A stretch of DNA of 64,000 bases from Dendrophyllia cribrosa (lineage: Eukaryota; Cnidaria; Anthozoa; Scleractinia; Dendrophylliidae), in the NCBI GenBank assembly GCA_024195265.1, contig JAJLRJ010000010.1, forward strand, positions 32,565,445 through 32,629,444, given 5' to 3'. Each line of letters opens with the position of its first letter. Positions within the stretch are counted from its first letter, which is position 1. Below are positions 11,001 through 23,580 of this stretch, in pieces. The notes under the pieces were generated by a model. The model had not been told where the DNA came from and made no database searches. It was given only the letters and a program-made list of their open reading frames with translations. The position numbers and the translations under genes were made by a program.

Positions 11001-12481
11001 CAGTGATCGACAGCAAAAGAATCATCACCCATCAGTTCCGCAGGCGTCAAACATTTCATGTACAACGGAATAATTTTATATTGTTCCGCGAGACATTTAC
11101 TTAAGGGAGCAACTGGTGAGGTTCATCTAAGAACCGAAACTCGAGTCTTGTAGTTGTTTAAGAAAACGTAAGAATTCACTAGCATCCGTGAGATTTTCAA
11201 AACAGATCACCATATCTGTACAAGCCATGTCAGGATGCAATAACGCCACGATGAAACAATGGAGGTTCTTCAAACTCCAAGAAACACTACTCAAAAACAG
11301 AATAAAACAAGGAGCTAAAACATAAACTGCAAGAAGTCATGATTCCAATAGAGACACGGCAGCTTCAGACTTTTATCTTAGACGCTTACATCCGTAATAA
11401 AGATCCACTTTCTCACAAGACTTAGACACTAAATCACGGGCTGTGAGATTGACTGATCCTAGCATATTCATAACAAAAACTGCAGCCGATCACTACTTAT
11501 CTTGCAACAGAAGTAAGCCAAAGAAGCCCTAACATATGCCAAGAGAGCTAGCATAACGAAGGCATAGAGAAACTGCAATTCTATAAATGGCTACACAGCA
11601 TGAAAACCTCCTGTCAAAGGGTCAAACAATACAAAACGAGCATGCAAAACTGAGACAAATTGATAATAATGACTACTCACAGTTCTATTTTGGTGATCTA
11701 AAGGGAACAAATATCTTCTTGGCAAAGCAATTCTAAAGGCTTCTTTATACTTTTTGAGACTAGCGGGAGTCGTGTTTGGCCTGTCACCTTTATAATACAG
11801 AACTCTTCCGATATTTGTTTGTCTGTCTCACGATATACTTCAAATATTTGAAGGTGAATTTTGTTGAGCTAAGGGTCTAAGGGTTAGAGAGGAATGTTAT
11901 GCTCGGGCAAGCAGGAGAGTAACGATAGAAAGCCACTTAATGATTTCAACTCCAATTAGCATTATCGTTTGCGGTCTTTTGCAGATTTGAGTTTCATTAT
12001 TTAGTTCCGCGCTCATACACGAATCCATGTTCGGGTCTTGTAAAACTTCTCTTGGAAAGCCAAGGGCATAACATCTGGGTGCGAGAAAACTGTTCGTAAC
12101 CATGGCTTAATATTTTGTGGCAATTCGAATAGGCAAAAGGTGTCTCCTCGCTGCCTTGTGTGACCTTCGCTCGAGCACGCGCACTATACAGAAAGGGACT
12201 CTATATATCGTAATGAAATAGAGAAATTGTTTCGGGCTTTAATCGGGCTTTAATATAATCATCACAATTGCATTGTGTTTTGTCAAACTGTAGCTCCCTT
12301 TATCTACAATCGGCGACAAAAATAGGTGACACACTGTACACCAAAAACAGTTTTCGTGCCATATTTATCTTTATCACTTTCCATTCACTACACTCCGCCG
12401 CATTAATCCCCGTCCTCCTATGCAATGTTATAGGATTGCATTGTAGCGACAGACCTGACTAAACGATACACAACATTGTCT
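11001..12481. other. No confirmed gene
   Basis: Apart from the possible exon at 11681-11826, only short ORFs are seen. The minus ORF 11897-12103 has a hydrophobic end (IMLIGVEIIKWLSIVTLLLA) but no partner exon. Confidence 0.35.
11681..11826 (-). other. Possible coding exon, unrecognised
   Basis: On the minus strand a 146-bp stretch reads open for 48 codons (including NIGRVLYYKGDRPNTTPAS and KKYKEAFRIALPRRYLFPL). It runs into a good donor, AGAACT|GTGAGTAG. The upstream acceptor is weak and no joining exon was found. Codon content looks less random than its surroundings, but there is no domain match. It could equally be a chance ORF or the remains of a gene. Confidence 0.2.
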
Positions 12482-12520
12482 GGGCGGGGGCGGGGGGTGG
12501 GGGGGGTGGGGTTGGTGGGG
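12482..12520 (+). repeat. G-rich tract, potential quadruplex
   Basis: Several G runs of three to eight are separated by single C or T bases or TT. The pattern fits the G3+N1-7 rule for G-quadruplexes. Confidence 0.7.
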
Positions 12521-12530
12521 TTGTACCTGT

Positions 12531-14740
12531 GACCATTCAAAGGGGACAAACTTCAAATAAATGTGGCTACTAAACATATCTGAATTTCGTAACTGTTCAT
12601 CAGTAGGATGACCATTGCCAGCATTCTCGGAGCAAATTGATTAGCTCTAACTAATTTATGGTCAAACGTTCTAGAATCCCGCCTAAAAGAGAAGAAAAAG
12701 TACGTTTATAATTCAAATAAACATGAAGACGCAGTAAGTCTTCAGGGAGTATTCAGTCGTTAAAGCATTTTTATGACCGTTTTATGACGCTTTACCTGAA
12801 TAGTAACAAAAACTAATATGAAAAACCACTGGCTACTTGTGTCAAGAAAACCGTGCTCGCTTCGAAAGCATTGGTACCTTCAAAATCGTGGATCTCGGAA
12901 AATTTTGGTCCGGTTTCGAAATCTCGGCGGCTCGTTTTTTTTTCCGCAAGGTCTCGGAGTCTCGGATACTTTTGTCAAACATTTCGAAATCTCGGAATTT
13001 TGTCTGATTAAACTCATATTTTTTTTAAAAGATATCGTGTTTGGTCACCAAAATATACACATACAGATCAACATTATATGTAAGTATTATTAATATAAGC
13101 TAAGTATGACCAGGGTTTTCATTAATATTTCAAGGCCGAGTAGCGGTAGCCTGAGAAAACCTGTTTTGTTTCTGCATGTGATTAAAATAGCGAAAGCGAA
13201 TTAGTCGACGAATGTTCAAATTCTTTGAGAGCGTCGAGCGTACAAGCGTTGCCAAAAGCATGTGTGAGCTTCAGACGAAACGTTCTTGTTTGGCTCGTGC
13301 TGCAAGAAAACATCTAGTACAATAAAATACTGATGTTCCCTTTTGCAAACTTTAAACTTTTCCTTTGATGGGATAAGGTTAGTTTCTCCCAACGACTCCT
13401 GGTCAAGAGTGGTCTCGAGTTTATTTTTTTCCTGTTTATGAAATTATGTTTTTCTGTTTATATATTTGTGATAACTTTGTAACTTGTTGTTGTAACTGTT
13501 GTCGCCGGTTGCCTTTTACCACTCATAATGGGTATACTTATCACAGTTCATGATATGAAATGTTTGCGGTGTGGTAGTAGTACTAGTAATAGTAGCAGAC
13601 TAATTGGTGACATGACACTGATTAAAACATAAGATAAACATTAAACTTTTTTGCAAAAGTTAAAACATCTATTCTAAATAAAACTCAAAATAAAACTCTA
13701 GTTAAAAACATGCGATCACATATTACAGTGTACAGTGTACTCGCGAAATGGACCATTTGCCCGCAACCCGCGACCCGCAGCACTAGAAATTACAAACTGA
13801 CTATATCGTTCAAGAACAGGCACAGAATCACGCACACGTGAAGTTACATAAATATCGACTGGAAATTGGCTCTTATTTTTCAAACACTTTCTTCATAGTT
13901 GATAAAAGAATCGAGTCGATTCTCTTATGAGTTAGCCTGTCCAGGCTCACTGACAATAAGAACGATCTTGTTTCAGTTCTAAGTTAGAGAGTCCAGCCTT
14001 AGTGTTGACCACCTCCGGTTTTGGGCCCGCGCACGCGAACCGCGTGGAGAGAGCTCCCCATTTCCCTCCCGTTTCCTCCCCATTCCCCCTCCAGGGCCTA
14101 TTCCTCTAACATGCACTAAACCACTGGCGCTTGGCTCTGGTACAAAGGTTATCTATCTAGCTCTGGTTTCTGAAGCATGATGACAGAGTATTGCAATTCC
14201 CCATGAATTAGTTCATAGCAGGTTAACTATTAGTGTAGTGATTTGTCTTTCTTTATACAACCTCTAAAGTTCATATCTAAACTCCGACGCGCTGCATGGT
14301 TGGGGCCTTTTATTTTATTTTCAGATTAGAAAAGAAAACAGATACAGATATGAACAGGGCGATTGCTATGGGTGTAATGAGCAATTGTTGCTAAACCTCT
14401 CAAAAGTCTATTTGTCTCGATCCGAGAGTCGCGCTATTGGTCGCTCGATCCGAGGTCGCTCGGCGTTCTAAGGATTGACACTCTCGCCTTAAAAATTAAC
14501 CCGAGAATTAACGATTGAGAGTCGATACGATACGGTGGCCCAGAAGGGCCATCCACAATTTTTTTCTTTTCACCTGAGTCGAGATTTTCGTATCTCGACT
14601 TATAACAAGAAAGAGATCTCGAGTATAACACAAGATCTCGACTTATAACGCGAGATCTCGACTAAGTCCAAGATAAAAGTCCAGATAAATCTCTTTCTTT
14701 CAATAGGTATTTTGTGTTAGGACCTCTTCATAATTTTTTA
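12531..14740. other. No gene recognised
   Basis: It holds low-order repeats only: TCTCGG recurs at 12890-13000, and GAGATCTCGACTTATAAC-type units recur at about 14580-14665. A short trinucleotide-like AGTAGTACTAGTAATAG run lies near 13580. Confidence 0.4.
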
Positions 14741-14756
14741 GAAGCCCGGTAATCGT

Positions 14757-15560
14757 GTGTTCATATGGAAAATTTCAGCCCGGTTATCGTGATGAAATTG
14801 TGTATATGATATACAGTAAACACCCGCTTGTAAGAAGCACAAGTCAGCCTGAATAGGTTGTGAAATCAGGCTGTTTAGGTTCTTAATTAGGTTCTTTTTA
14901 AGTACTTTTAATTCAAGGGTTTAAACTGTTTGCCACTGCTCAGAATAGTACTTTAATCCATTCCTGTCCACTACATGCAGGTTTTTATAAGCGGGTGTTT
15001 ACTGTATAGCGCGCACGGACTGATTGACCAACTCATGATTTTCTTTGCTGTAATTATGAAAATTCATATATCTTTTCTCATTCAGTTTTGATAAATGAAA
15101 AAGTCTAAAAAATAGCTTGGAATGATGGTAATCTTGCCATCCTTCAACAGAAATACATGCGTATTTGAAAATTTGTCATCTGGGAAAAGTTCCAGCCCGG
15201 TTTCCGAGATCCCGGTTGTACAAACCGAGATCTCCGTAACCATGGTAACCAGGCCAGTCCACATCGAAAGTTTTAAAATAGTAGTTAGGCGAGATCTCGG
15301 TAACCGAGCCATAGTTACCGGGAGGAAAAATTTTCAAATACGCATGTATAATAAGCGTCTCTGCCGAACGAGGACAAGATTAGCATCATTTCGTCCTATT
15401 TTTTTACACTTTTTTGATCAAAAATCATTTCTCGATACTGAATGAGTAGAGATATAACAATTTTTACAATTACAGCAAAAGAAATCATAAGTTAACATTT
15501 TCGTGCACGCTACACAATTTCTTCTCGGTGACCAGGCTGAAATTTCCATATTATGAGCAC
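14757..15560. mobile_element. Large palindromic element, interrupted by a nested element
   Basis: The left arm (GTTCATATGGAAAATTTCAG; GAAATTGTGTATA; then after the nested element GCGCGCACGG; TTTTCTTTGCTGTAATTATG; CTCATTCAG) is matched inverted on the right (ACTGAATGAG; ACAATTACAGCAAAAGAAA; CGTGCACGCTACACAATTTC; GGCTGAAATTTCCATAT). The inner arms ACATGCGTATTTGAAAATTT and AAATTTTCAAATACGCATGT lie at 15153-15172 and 15326-15346. The middle contains two GAGATCTCGGTAACC-type motifs. Non-coding foldback element. Confidence 0.75.
14816..15006. mobile_element. TIR element, family C, nested copy
   Basis: The ends ACAGTAAACACCCGCTTGTAA and TTATAAGCGGGTGTTTACTGT are inverted repeats. It splits the left arm of the palindrome 14757-15560. 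Relatives lie at 24832-24900 (fragment) and 27314-27841. Confidence 0.8.
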
Positions 15561-18440
15561 TGAATAGCAAGAGCCAACGGACAACTGCAAAGGTACCGGA
15601 TCCTGGAGGATCTAGTCAGCAAATTTACGACTGAAGTAATAAACAAAATAAGAAAGGCTGACTGTACAGTTGGGAAAAAATTGTATATTTCCAATATTTC
15701 GTCAGGCACTGATGAACAGGTCCTCAGTAACCGGTCAAGTCCACTTTCTCATATGAACACATCGCAAGATTTTACAGAGGAAATAGGAGTGAGGTGAGAT
15801 CTCGGTAACCAAGGCCTTTAGTATCAACACGGTGCAGTCTATTATGTCGGTATTGTTCAATCATGGTCCAGTTGACAGTCTCTCAGTCCAGTCCAGTTAC
15901 TATTTTTACTCAAACCACTTTATCATTGTTTATTCGCTTTATCGAGGTATTATCGTCCAAAATTTCGGAAAAATGTTCCATTAGAAATGACTGATTACGG
16001 AACAAGTTTTACACACCTGCGTTGCGTTTGCTTATTAACAAACTTGCCTATTCATGACAGTTCGCTAACAGAAGTTAACATCAAATTAGAGAGTGGGCGA
16101 GTCCAACGACACGTTTCGCGAGTTTCAGTTTTGTTGCGAGGGAAACTTAATTTTGGGTGAAGCTATTGGTATCTATTCGAGAATGAGATTTTTAAGAAGA
16201 TAACAACACTAGTGTTTCTTTGTTTTATTTACTGCTTCGCCTCAAGTAAAATTCATTATTAGAAGAAAGTCCAAATTTATTTGGACAAATATTGAAAGAA
16301 CAAAGCAAATAACAGCATAAAAAATTCGCTCAACATGCAATGTTCTTTGCTACACTTAGAGGATTTCAGTTAGAATCAAGTTCATTCATTCTGGGCCTAA
16401 TTAAGCTAATTCTGAGAGCCAAAAGATTAGATAAATTCATTTCATTGAATACCTCTTATTTGCGTGCTTCAGACGCAAAATCGTTTCTCTGATGTGATGA
16501 ATAATTTACAGTAGCCATCAACTCTCAAATCAACCGGAACAAAATTGGGAAAACAAAGCAAAAGAAAAAGAAATCGGTGTTCTTTTATCCCACGTTATGC
16601 GCCTGGCAGCCACAAAGTACCCTATGAGTGACAACGACATAAAAATATAATGAGTTAAAAGCCTAACAGCTTTAAAGAAAGAAAATTCCTGGTTAAAAAT
16701 TTGCCCTCTGACACGGTATGTTTGCCAAGCCACCTGCTTGAGTCGCGACAGCTTGCAAATAAAAGGTGCCATATTCACGCTTTTGACATTGGGAAGGTGC
16801 TTTTCACAGTTCTTGATTGAAAAATAAGTTCATTTGCTTCAGCGAAATCAAATTATTGAGTTAATAAGTGAACGCTTTGTCAGTTCCAACCCCGAAGATT
16901 TTACGCGCGTTTTTGTTGCCAGTGAAAAACATTTATTATAAATCTCAGGAAACACGGAAAATCAATTTAAACGCTTATTTTATGAAAGCAAACAGAATTT
17001 CTTTCCTTTTTTCAAAATTGAAAAGATTTTGCGAGCTTGGAACATTTGTTCCACCTAAATTACCATATTTTATCAAATGGTAACACGGAAAGCGTTTGTA
17101 TTTTATACAATAGGCCGTTCTCTTCTGGAACGGAGACAGTGATCATAAATTTCCCTGGCCGGTCAGTTTAAAAACTTGAAAAGCTACGAGATCCTACGAA
17201 CATTCCCTGCCCCATCTTTCTTTTTCTCTCAAAAGATAGTTGAGCGAGCGAAAAAGTCGAGCGATCGAAATACGCGAACGAGAACAAAAATCCTGTTTAG
17301 CTCGCTTCACTTATTTACTTTTTGCTGAGTGGAAAGATAGACTGTTCACAGTCTCATAAACCTGTTGACATGTTGTTAAAACAGTCTTTAAGTTCAACAG
17401 CGGCGCGCGTTTTTGCCCTTAACGTTATTCGAAGGCTTAACCTTTTTCTGGTATTAACACCCCGGGGAGTTTTTAAGTTGTCGCTATAGCGCTGTTAATA
17501 ACACTGGACCAGCGGGTTGTCTTGAAAAGGATAACTGCGGGTTAAACATTAACAGTTCACTCAAACTTTGTAATCCCTCTCAACTTTAGCCACCTTGTTT
17601 CTTTTCGGTTAAAAATCACCTTTTTTCTACCTTAGTGAACTTAATTCAGTAGACTGTATCATTGTGATACGGTCTAATAAAGTTGTCGATCTGAAACATA
17701 AAAGCCATTCAAAAACGTGATTGACAGTGTGGTACCGATTGATTTGCCTTATCAGGTATTATTGTTACCCCGGAGCGCAAATTGCTATCTTCCATTAGTG
17801 CGAATTTTACTGACATGTGGATGCGAACACGGAAAGCCCCAAACTGGTGAAGAAAAGAGGTTTGTGATATGTCATATTTTAAGCAATTAAGATTCTTTCC
17901 ATCATGATATCCTAAAAATTACAAACCACTTGCAACTCTGGCCGAGCCAATATTTTTTCAGACAATATCGCAAGGTGGTGCAAAGACAATTAGTTCTAAA
18001 ATAAGCTACAGCAACCAGCTAACATAGATAGTAAATGCTTTGTTTTGGAAATCTGTCCAATCAAGGTAACCCGACAAATCCAATTTTTTCCCCGCGGATC
18101 GAGCCTCAAATATACAAGAGTGCTTTTCTCACCTAAAATATATCCAAATATCAACTTTAATTTCTGTAAGAGGGGCGGAAATTTTCAACGGAACGTAAAA
18201 AGAGTTTCGTGGAGTCATAAAGGACATGCAGTGACACACGCACTGCGAAGATAGTTTCTCGCTTTTTTATAAAATAAACTTTATACATTCCTTTTTATAA
18301 AAGCGGCAACTGTTCCACGTTTCCGAGTTAATTGGGCCCTCAGCAAAAAACTGAGTCGGTAACCAGCTACTGTATGTATTTTCAATTTATATATTATATA
18401 TACAGCTCTTATAATTTACAGTACAAACTAGTAAACGTTG
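15561..18440. other. No gene recognised
   Basis: Unique-looking AT-rich DNA. A GAGATCTCGGTAACCAAGG motif at about 15797 shows a trace of the preceding palindrome family. Short ORFs at 16530-16778 (-) and 16868-17083 (+) show no domain and no exon partners. Confidence 0.35.
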
Positions 18441-18459
18441 TTGTTCATTACCGCGGCAA

Positions 18460-18590
18460 TGTCAACCGCTTATGAAGCACTGCTCAAGAGGTTTCATTTG
18501 AATTTTCACACTTTTCACTTTTACAGTTAAAATTAAAACGTTAGAACCATGTTATACAGCCTAGCTAGGAAAACAGTGCTACAGAAAAGT
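18460..18590 (-). repeat. Diverged single unit of the 106-bp repeat
   Basis: It contains the array core in decayed form (GGTTTCATTTGAATTTTCAC ... GTTAGAACCATGTTATACAG). It lies upstream of the main array. Confidence 0.6.
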
Positions 18591-18769
18591 TCTGTTTCTT
18601 AGCCTTCCATTTAATGGAGCAAAGGGGAAACGGTGGAGGTGCGTCGGTGGGGGCTGAGTGGAACACAAATGGTTTTATCAGCTAAGTTGATAAAAAGGTA
18701 AATTGGCCGCCGTAAAGAGATTCAATAACTGTCATTTCGAGCGCTAGCCCTTCCTGAGAGTGAATCGAT

Positions 18770-19219
18770 CCGGGGGGGGGGGGGGGGGGTACTCCCTATA
18801 ATGGGCTATACGGGGATGCTCCGCCCGAAAGGGGTACCTTTTTGAGGCTGGAGGTATATGAAAGGATCGGGATTTCACGAGTTACAGTATGTGAAAGGGT
18901 AGGGCTTTCACGAAGAATAGGAAATGGTAGCGAAAACACGAGTTGAAGCATAAAAAAGGTAGGAAAAACTGCAATTTAAGTATTATAAAAAGGGCCTTTC
19001 AAAATATATCAAACAGACGCACGCAAAGGCTATATGAAAGGGGCACCATTTTCAACGAAAGGTATATGAAAGGGGTACCATTTTCAATGAAAGGTATATG
19101 AAAGGGGTACCTTTTCTGTCAAAAACGGTACATGAAAGGGTAGGGGGTTGGACCTTTTGGCGGAGCATCCCCGTACAAAACTTTGTTGAGTACCCCCCCC
19201 CCCCCCCCCCCCCCGGAGG
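18770..19219. mobile_element. Poly-G/poly-C-ended TIR element, copy 2 (hAT-like)
   Basis: The ends are a G run followed by TACTCCCTATAATGGG, and TTGAGTACC followed by a C run. The subterminal GGGGATGCTCCGCC and GGCGGAGCATCCCC are inverted repeats. An exact 8-bp TSD, GAATCGAT, is seen at 18762-18769 and 19220-19227. Inside are about six repeats of TATATGAAAGGGGTACC. No ORF. Confidence 0.87.
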
Positions 19220-19319
19220 GAATCGATGAGCTAGTGCTCAAACCGCAGCTTTTAAATCTCCTTACCATGGCCAATTACCTTATCAACTCAAAGTTTTCGT
19301 GTTTCATTCGCTTGGTACA

Positions 19320-21340
19320 CTTTAGGATTTCATTTACAGACTCAAACATTAGAGCCACCTTGTTCAACATCATAATCAACTCCATAGAAAATTGTTCTGC
19401 TAAACAGCTTTTCTGTCATCAGGACCAGGGCTAGAAGATTTAAGATTTTATCCACAGACTTAAACGAAGTCAGCGAATGGACGCAAAAGTGGAAACCGTG
19501 ACCACATATAAACAGCAGCTTTGGCATCAGTCCAAATGGTCATAGTTAGCTAAGAATTCATCCACAGACTTAAAGTTAGAACCACCTTGTTCAACACAAC
19601 AAAAAGCTTCTCAGGAAAGTACTGCTCAATAGCTTTCATTTGAATGGTCACACTGTAGGATTTCATTCACAGACTCAAAAGTTGAAACCACTTTGTACAG
19701 CATAATAAACAGTACCACAGGAAAGTACTGCTCAATAGCTTTCATTTGAATGGTCACACTGTAGGATTTCATCCACAGACTCAAAAGTTAAAACCACTTT
19801 GTACAGCATAATAAACAGTACCACAGGAAAGTACTGCTCAGTAGCTTTCATTTGAATGGTCACACTTAAGGATTTCATCCACAGACTCAAAAGTTAGAAC
19901 CACCTTGTACAGCATAATAAACAGTAACACAGGAAAGTACTGCTCAGTAGCTTTCATTTGAATGGTCACACTGTAGGATTTCATCCACAGACTCAAAAGG
20001 ACCTCAAAAGTTAGAACCACCTTGTACAACATAATAAAGAGCACCACGGAAAAGTGCTGCTCTTTCATTTTAATGGTCATACTTAAGGATTTCATTCATA
20101 GATTTAATACCCTGGGTGCCAGAGGTGTTTTTAGTGAAAACCGTCTCGCGAGCTTCTTCTAACCGTTTATGCGGTTAATTTTACTCATGATATTCAGAGA
20201 TCGGACCTCTGGATCCAGGGTGTAGACTCAATTGAATCGCCTAGCTTGTACAGCATAATAAACAGCACCACAGAAAAGTACTACCCGGTAGCTTTTATTT
20301 CAATGGGCTTCAATCATCCACATATACCAAAAAGTTGGAACCACCTTGTACAGCAAAGAATAAACAGCAACAGAGAAAAATAATGGTCACACTTTAGGAT
20401 CTCTCACGTACTAGCCTCAACAGTTAGCACCACCTTGTACAACATAATACTGAAAAAAAAAATGCCATAGGACTAAGCACTGTACAATAGCTTTCATTTG
20501 AATGGTCACACTTTAGGATTTCATCAACAGACTGAAAAGGTAGAACCACCTTGTACAGCATAATAAACAGTACCACAGGAAAGTACTGCTGAAGAAGTTT
20601 CATTTGAATGGTCACACTTTAGGATTTCATCCACAGACTCAAAAGTTAGAACCACCTTGTACAGCATAATAAACAGTACCACAGGAAAGTACTGCTCAGT
20701 AGCTTTCATTTGAATGGTCACACTTTAGGATTTCATCCAAAGACTGAAAAGTTAGAACCACCTTGTACAGCATAATAAACAGTACCACAGGAAAGTACTG
20801 CTCAGTAGCTTTCATTTGAATGGTCACACTTTAGGATTTCATCCACAGACTCAAAAGTTAGAACCACCTTGTACAGTATAATAAACAGTATCACAGGAAA
20901 GTACTGCTCAGTAGCTTTCATTTGAATGGTCACACTTTAGGATTTCATCCACAGACTCAAAAGTTAGAGCCACCTTGTACAGCATAATAAACAGTATCAC
21001 AGGAAAGTACTGCTCAGTAGCTTTCATTTGAATGGTCACACTTTAGGATTTCATCCACAGACTAAAAAGGTAGAACCGCCTTGTACAGCATAATAAACGG
21101 TACCACAGGAAAGTACTGCTAAATAACTTCCATTTGAATGGTGACACTGTAGAATTTCATCCAAACTCAAAAGTTAGGCCCACCTTCTACAAGTACAACA
21201 TAATAAACAGCGCCACAAGAAAGTACTGCGCAAATAGTTTCCATTTGAAATTAAGGTCACACTGTATGATTTCATCCACAGACTCAAAAGTTAAAACCAC
21301 CTTATACAAGTACAACAAAATAAACAGCAACACAGGAAAG
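19320..21340 (-). repeat. 106-bp minisatellite array
   Basis: About 17-18 head-to-tail units, regular at 106 bp in the middle (starts of AAAAGTTAG at 20641, 20747, 20853, 20959). Each holds CTTTCATTTGAATGGTCACA, AGGATTTCATCCACAGACTC and CCACCTTGTACAGCATAATA. The edges are more diverged, as expected when arrays turn over in the middle. Short ORFs (VDEILKCDHSNE) shift frame every unit, so it is not coding. About 110 bp near 20110-20220 is unrelated sequence between units. Confidence 0.92.
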
Positions 21341-23365
21341 AACTTCTTAAAAGGCTAAACGATTCAATTCAGTTTCTATATCTCCACCCAGAGGGAGTTC
21401 TTGGGGACGAGTTTGGATCCAGTGAGATCAGTCATTACAGATCTAGATACACTGAGCCGGTCAACCTCGTTTCCACGGACCCTGGGAACGAGGTTAGCAT
21501 TGAGATCGGACTCGGTAAAGTATAGTAATGATATGGACCGAATATTTTTTACCGTTTTACATGAGCAATGTTTGGGCACGGCTTAGCAAAAAAGTGCCGT
21601 GAGGACTCAGTTAAACTTCGGAACGTACTTTTCACAGTTATAATTTACGCAATCCGCACCAGTTAATTAAGTTTCATATGCGAGCGTACGCCGTCGCCTA
21701 TGTTTTCTCACATAGCAGGTGCGGACAGGAAAACGGTGCCTTTAAACCGAAAATATGTCAAAGATGGTTTCGGACCTGTTCTTTTTTCGGTTTTGGTGTT
21801 ATAGGCGCGTATATCATGCTGCTAAAAACGAAAATCATTGGTCCGAACCGATCGGCTAAACACATGGTAATGGAAGCTTTTGTGATACACGGGCAAAAAC
21901 ATCGGTTCGTACACCCTTTCTTCTCGTAGACTTTACTAGCTTCTGAGTCATTATATATGTCTGCGATCATTAGACTAAACATTAATTGAGATCGTGTACA
22001 GGGGAGGAGGTGGTTATACATAAGCTAATTAATGCAATTTCTGCTCTTATCTTGAAGCCTAAACATTCACTTCTAAAGAGAGAAGAAAGAAGGACGAAAA
22101 CACCTGCTCTACGTTAGCAGTCTAGCCACAATTGAAAACAAAACTAAATCGCGAAAACATTGGAGAAAGTCTTCTGTTTCTTCGACCGAAAATTAGTAAA
22201 AATGTCAGAATCACACGAATCAATGAACTGGATTCGTAGACTGATACACAAAGGAGACATTTTCTCCTCGCGTCGTCTTGTGGTTATTTCACCTTTCGTG
22301 TGCGCGCATGTCTCGTGCGCGCGTTTCAATCGTTTAATTATCAACAGATATGATAAAGAGAACCTGAACGCAGTCTATCCTCCAACAAGTCCTTATGGTT
22401 TGTCACGCAAGCTATTCCTCCCCCACGAACTTCTGCTAAAAGAGGACATGTCACCGAAGACATAATATTTATATCAGTGAAAACGCAAACTAATGGTCCA
22501 GTTTTGTTAAAATTACTCAACTAGTGCTGTAAGAGTACAAATAGATATCTTAGGCGGCAGGTGGCCAGGATGGAAATGGATTGCAACTTGAAAACACTGG
22601 GCCAATCTTTTTAAGTTCATCGCCTTGTGTCGGCTTGGAAAACTCGCTATTTAAAACGCAGATGATCGACGATTTTGTCTTCGAACATTCACTTGATATC
22701 TTCCTCTTAGTGTTCATTAGCATTTTGTATATCACAAAGGTAATTAGTTTTAATTTGGGGCAACTTTGACTCAGGATGTCTGAGTTGGAAGCTACTCACA
22801 GTCTTGCTACTAAAGGTAATACACGGAGCCTGAAAAGAAAACTGATTTATCTGCTGTGAGTGCATTACTCAGTTCTCTGCCACCTGTAAAATTACCGTAT
22901 TTTCCTAAGGCTTGTTTAACCTGTTGTGGCATAATCTATTTTATCATTTACCGCTTTATGTCTGAAACTTCTGTCTGTAGAAGCCGTCAGTTTAAAATGT
23001 TTTTATTTGACTGATCTACCTGCTTAAGTTTCGCTACTTTGGTTGCTTTCGCGTCGTATTAGTTTACGACTAACGGAAGCAGCCAATGAAAAATTGTTCG
23101 AAACCTTTAATGGTACCATTGAACACTAGTCGAGCGTGCATTTCAATTACAGCATGCAAGTTGCACTCACAGGGAATATATTCAATATGTTATTTAAAAT
23201 AGCATTAAAAATATGTTTCACTTCTTGACTCATAAGCGACGTACGTAACAATAGACTGTGTTCAAAATAAACATATTTGAATTTTTACCAGACCTGACGA
23301 ACGATAGAGGGCTGCAGACATCCTTTGTCAGCAGCGCTTTGTGATTTCATTGGTTCAGTTCCGAG
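21341..23365. other. No gene recognised
   Basis: It contains scattered short ORFs (21678-21929, 22160-22465, 22581-22769) with no domain. A reading from 22663 (hydrophobic, FLLVFISILYI, then GTAATT donor) looks like a signal-peptide exon, but its phase does not fit the next gene. Confidence 0.35.
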
Positions 23366-23580
23366 TGATTTATAAGCATCAGCTTTAGAAGGCGCAACCA
23401 GACACGAATAGACATTCATTCATTTTGTTTTCACGGCAGACGAAGCCTTCTTATTCTTGAAGCTTTCAAAAATCTAGATATATTATAGCTGCCGGGTTAA
23501 AATAGTAGATTTTTCCGGCGGTTTTTTGTGCACGCACATTCAATATCCCTAGCTTGCTAGTTTAACTGAATTCTTACGAG
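23366..23580 (+). promoter_or_regulatory. Candidate promoter and non-coding first exon of the BAMBI-like gene
   Basis: TATAAG at 23371-23376 would place a start of transcription near 23400. The stretch that follows has no useful ORF and ends in a near-perfect donor, TACGAG|GTAAGT, at 23580/23581. The next supported exon (25999-26072) carries the start codon. The assignment is inference from spacing and splice signal only. Confidence 0.35.

Noticed and set aside
19838..20721. Minus-strand ORFs with VDEILKCDHSNE
   Set aside because: Same cause, with the 106-bp unit.
22663..22745. Signal-peptide-like reading before a GT donor, tried as first exon of the BAMBI-like gene
   Set aside because: It ends in phase 0 while the ectodomain exon needs phase 1. 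The exon at 25999-26072 fits.
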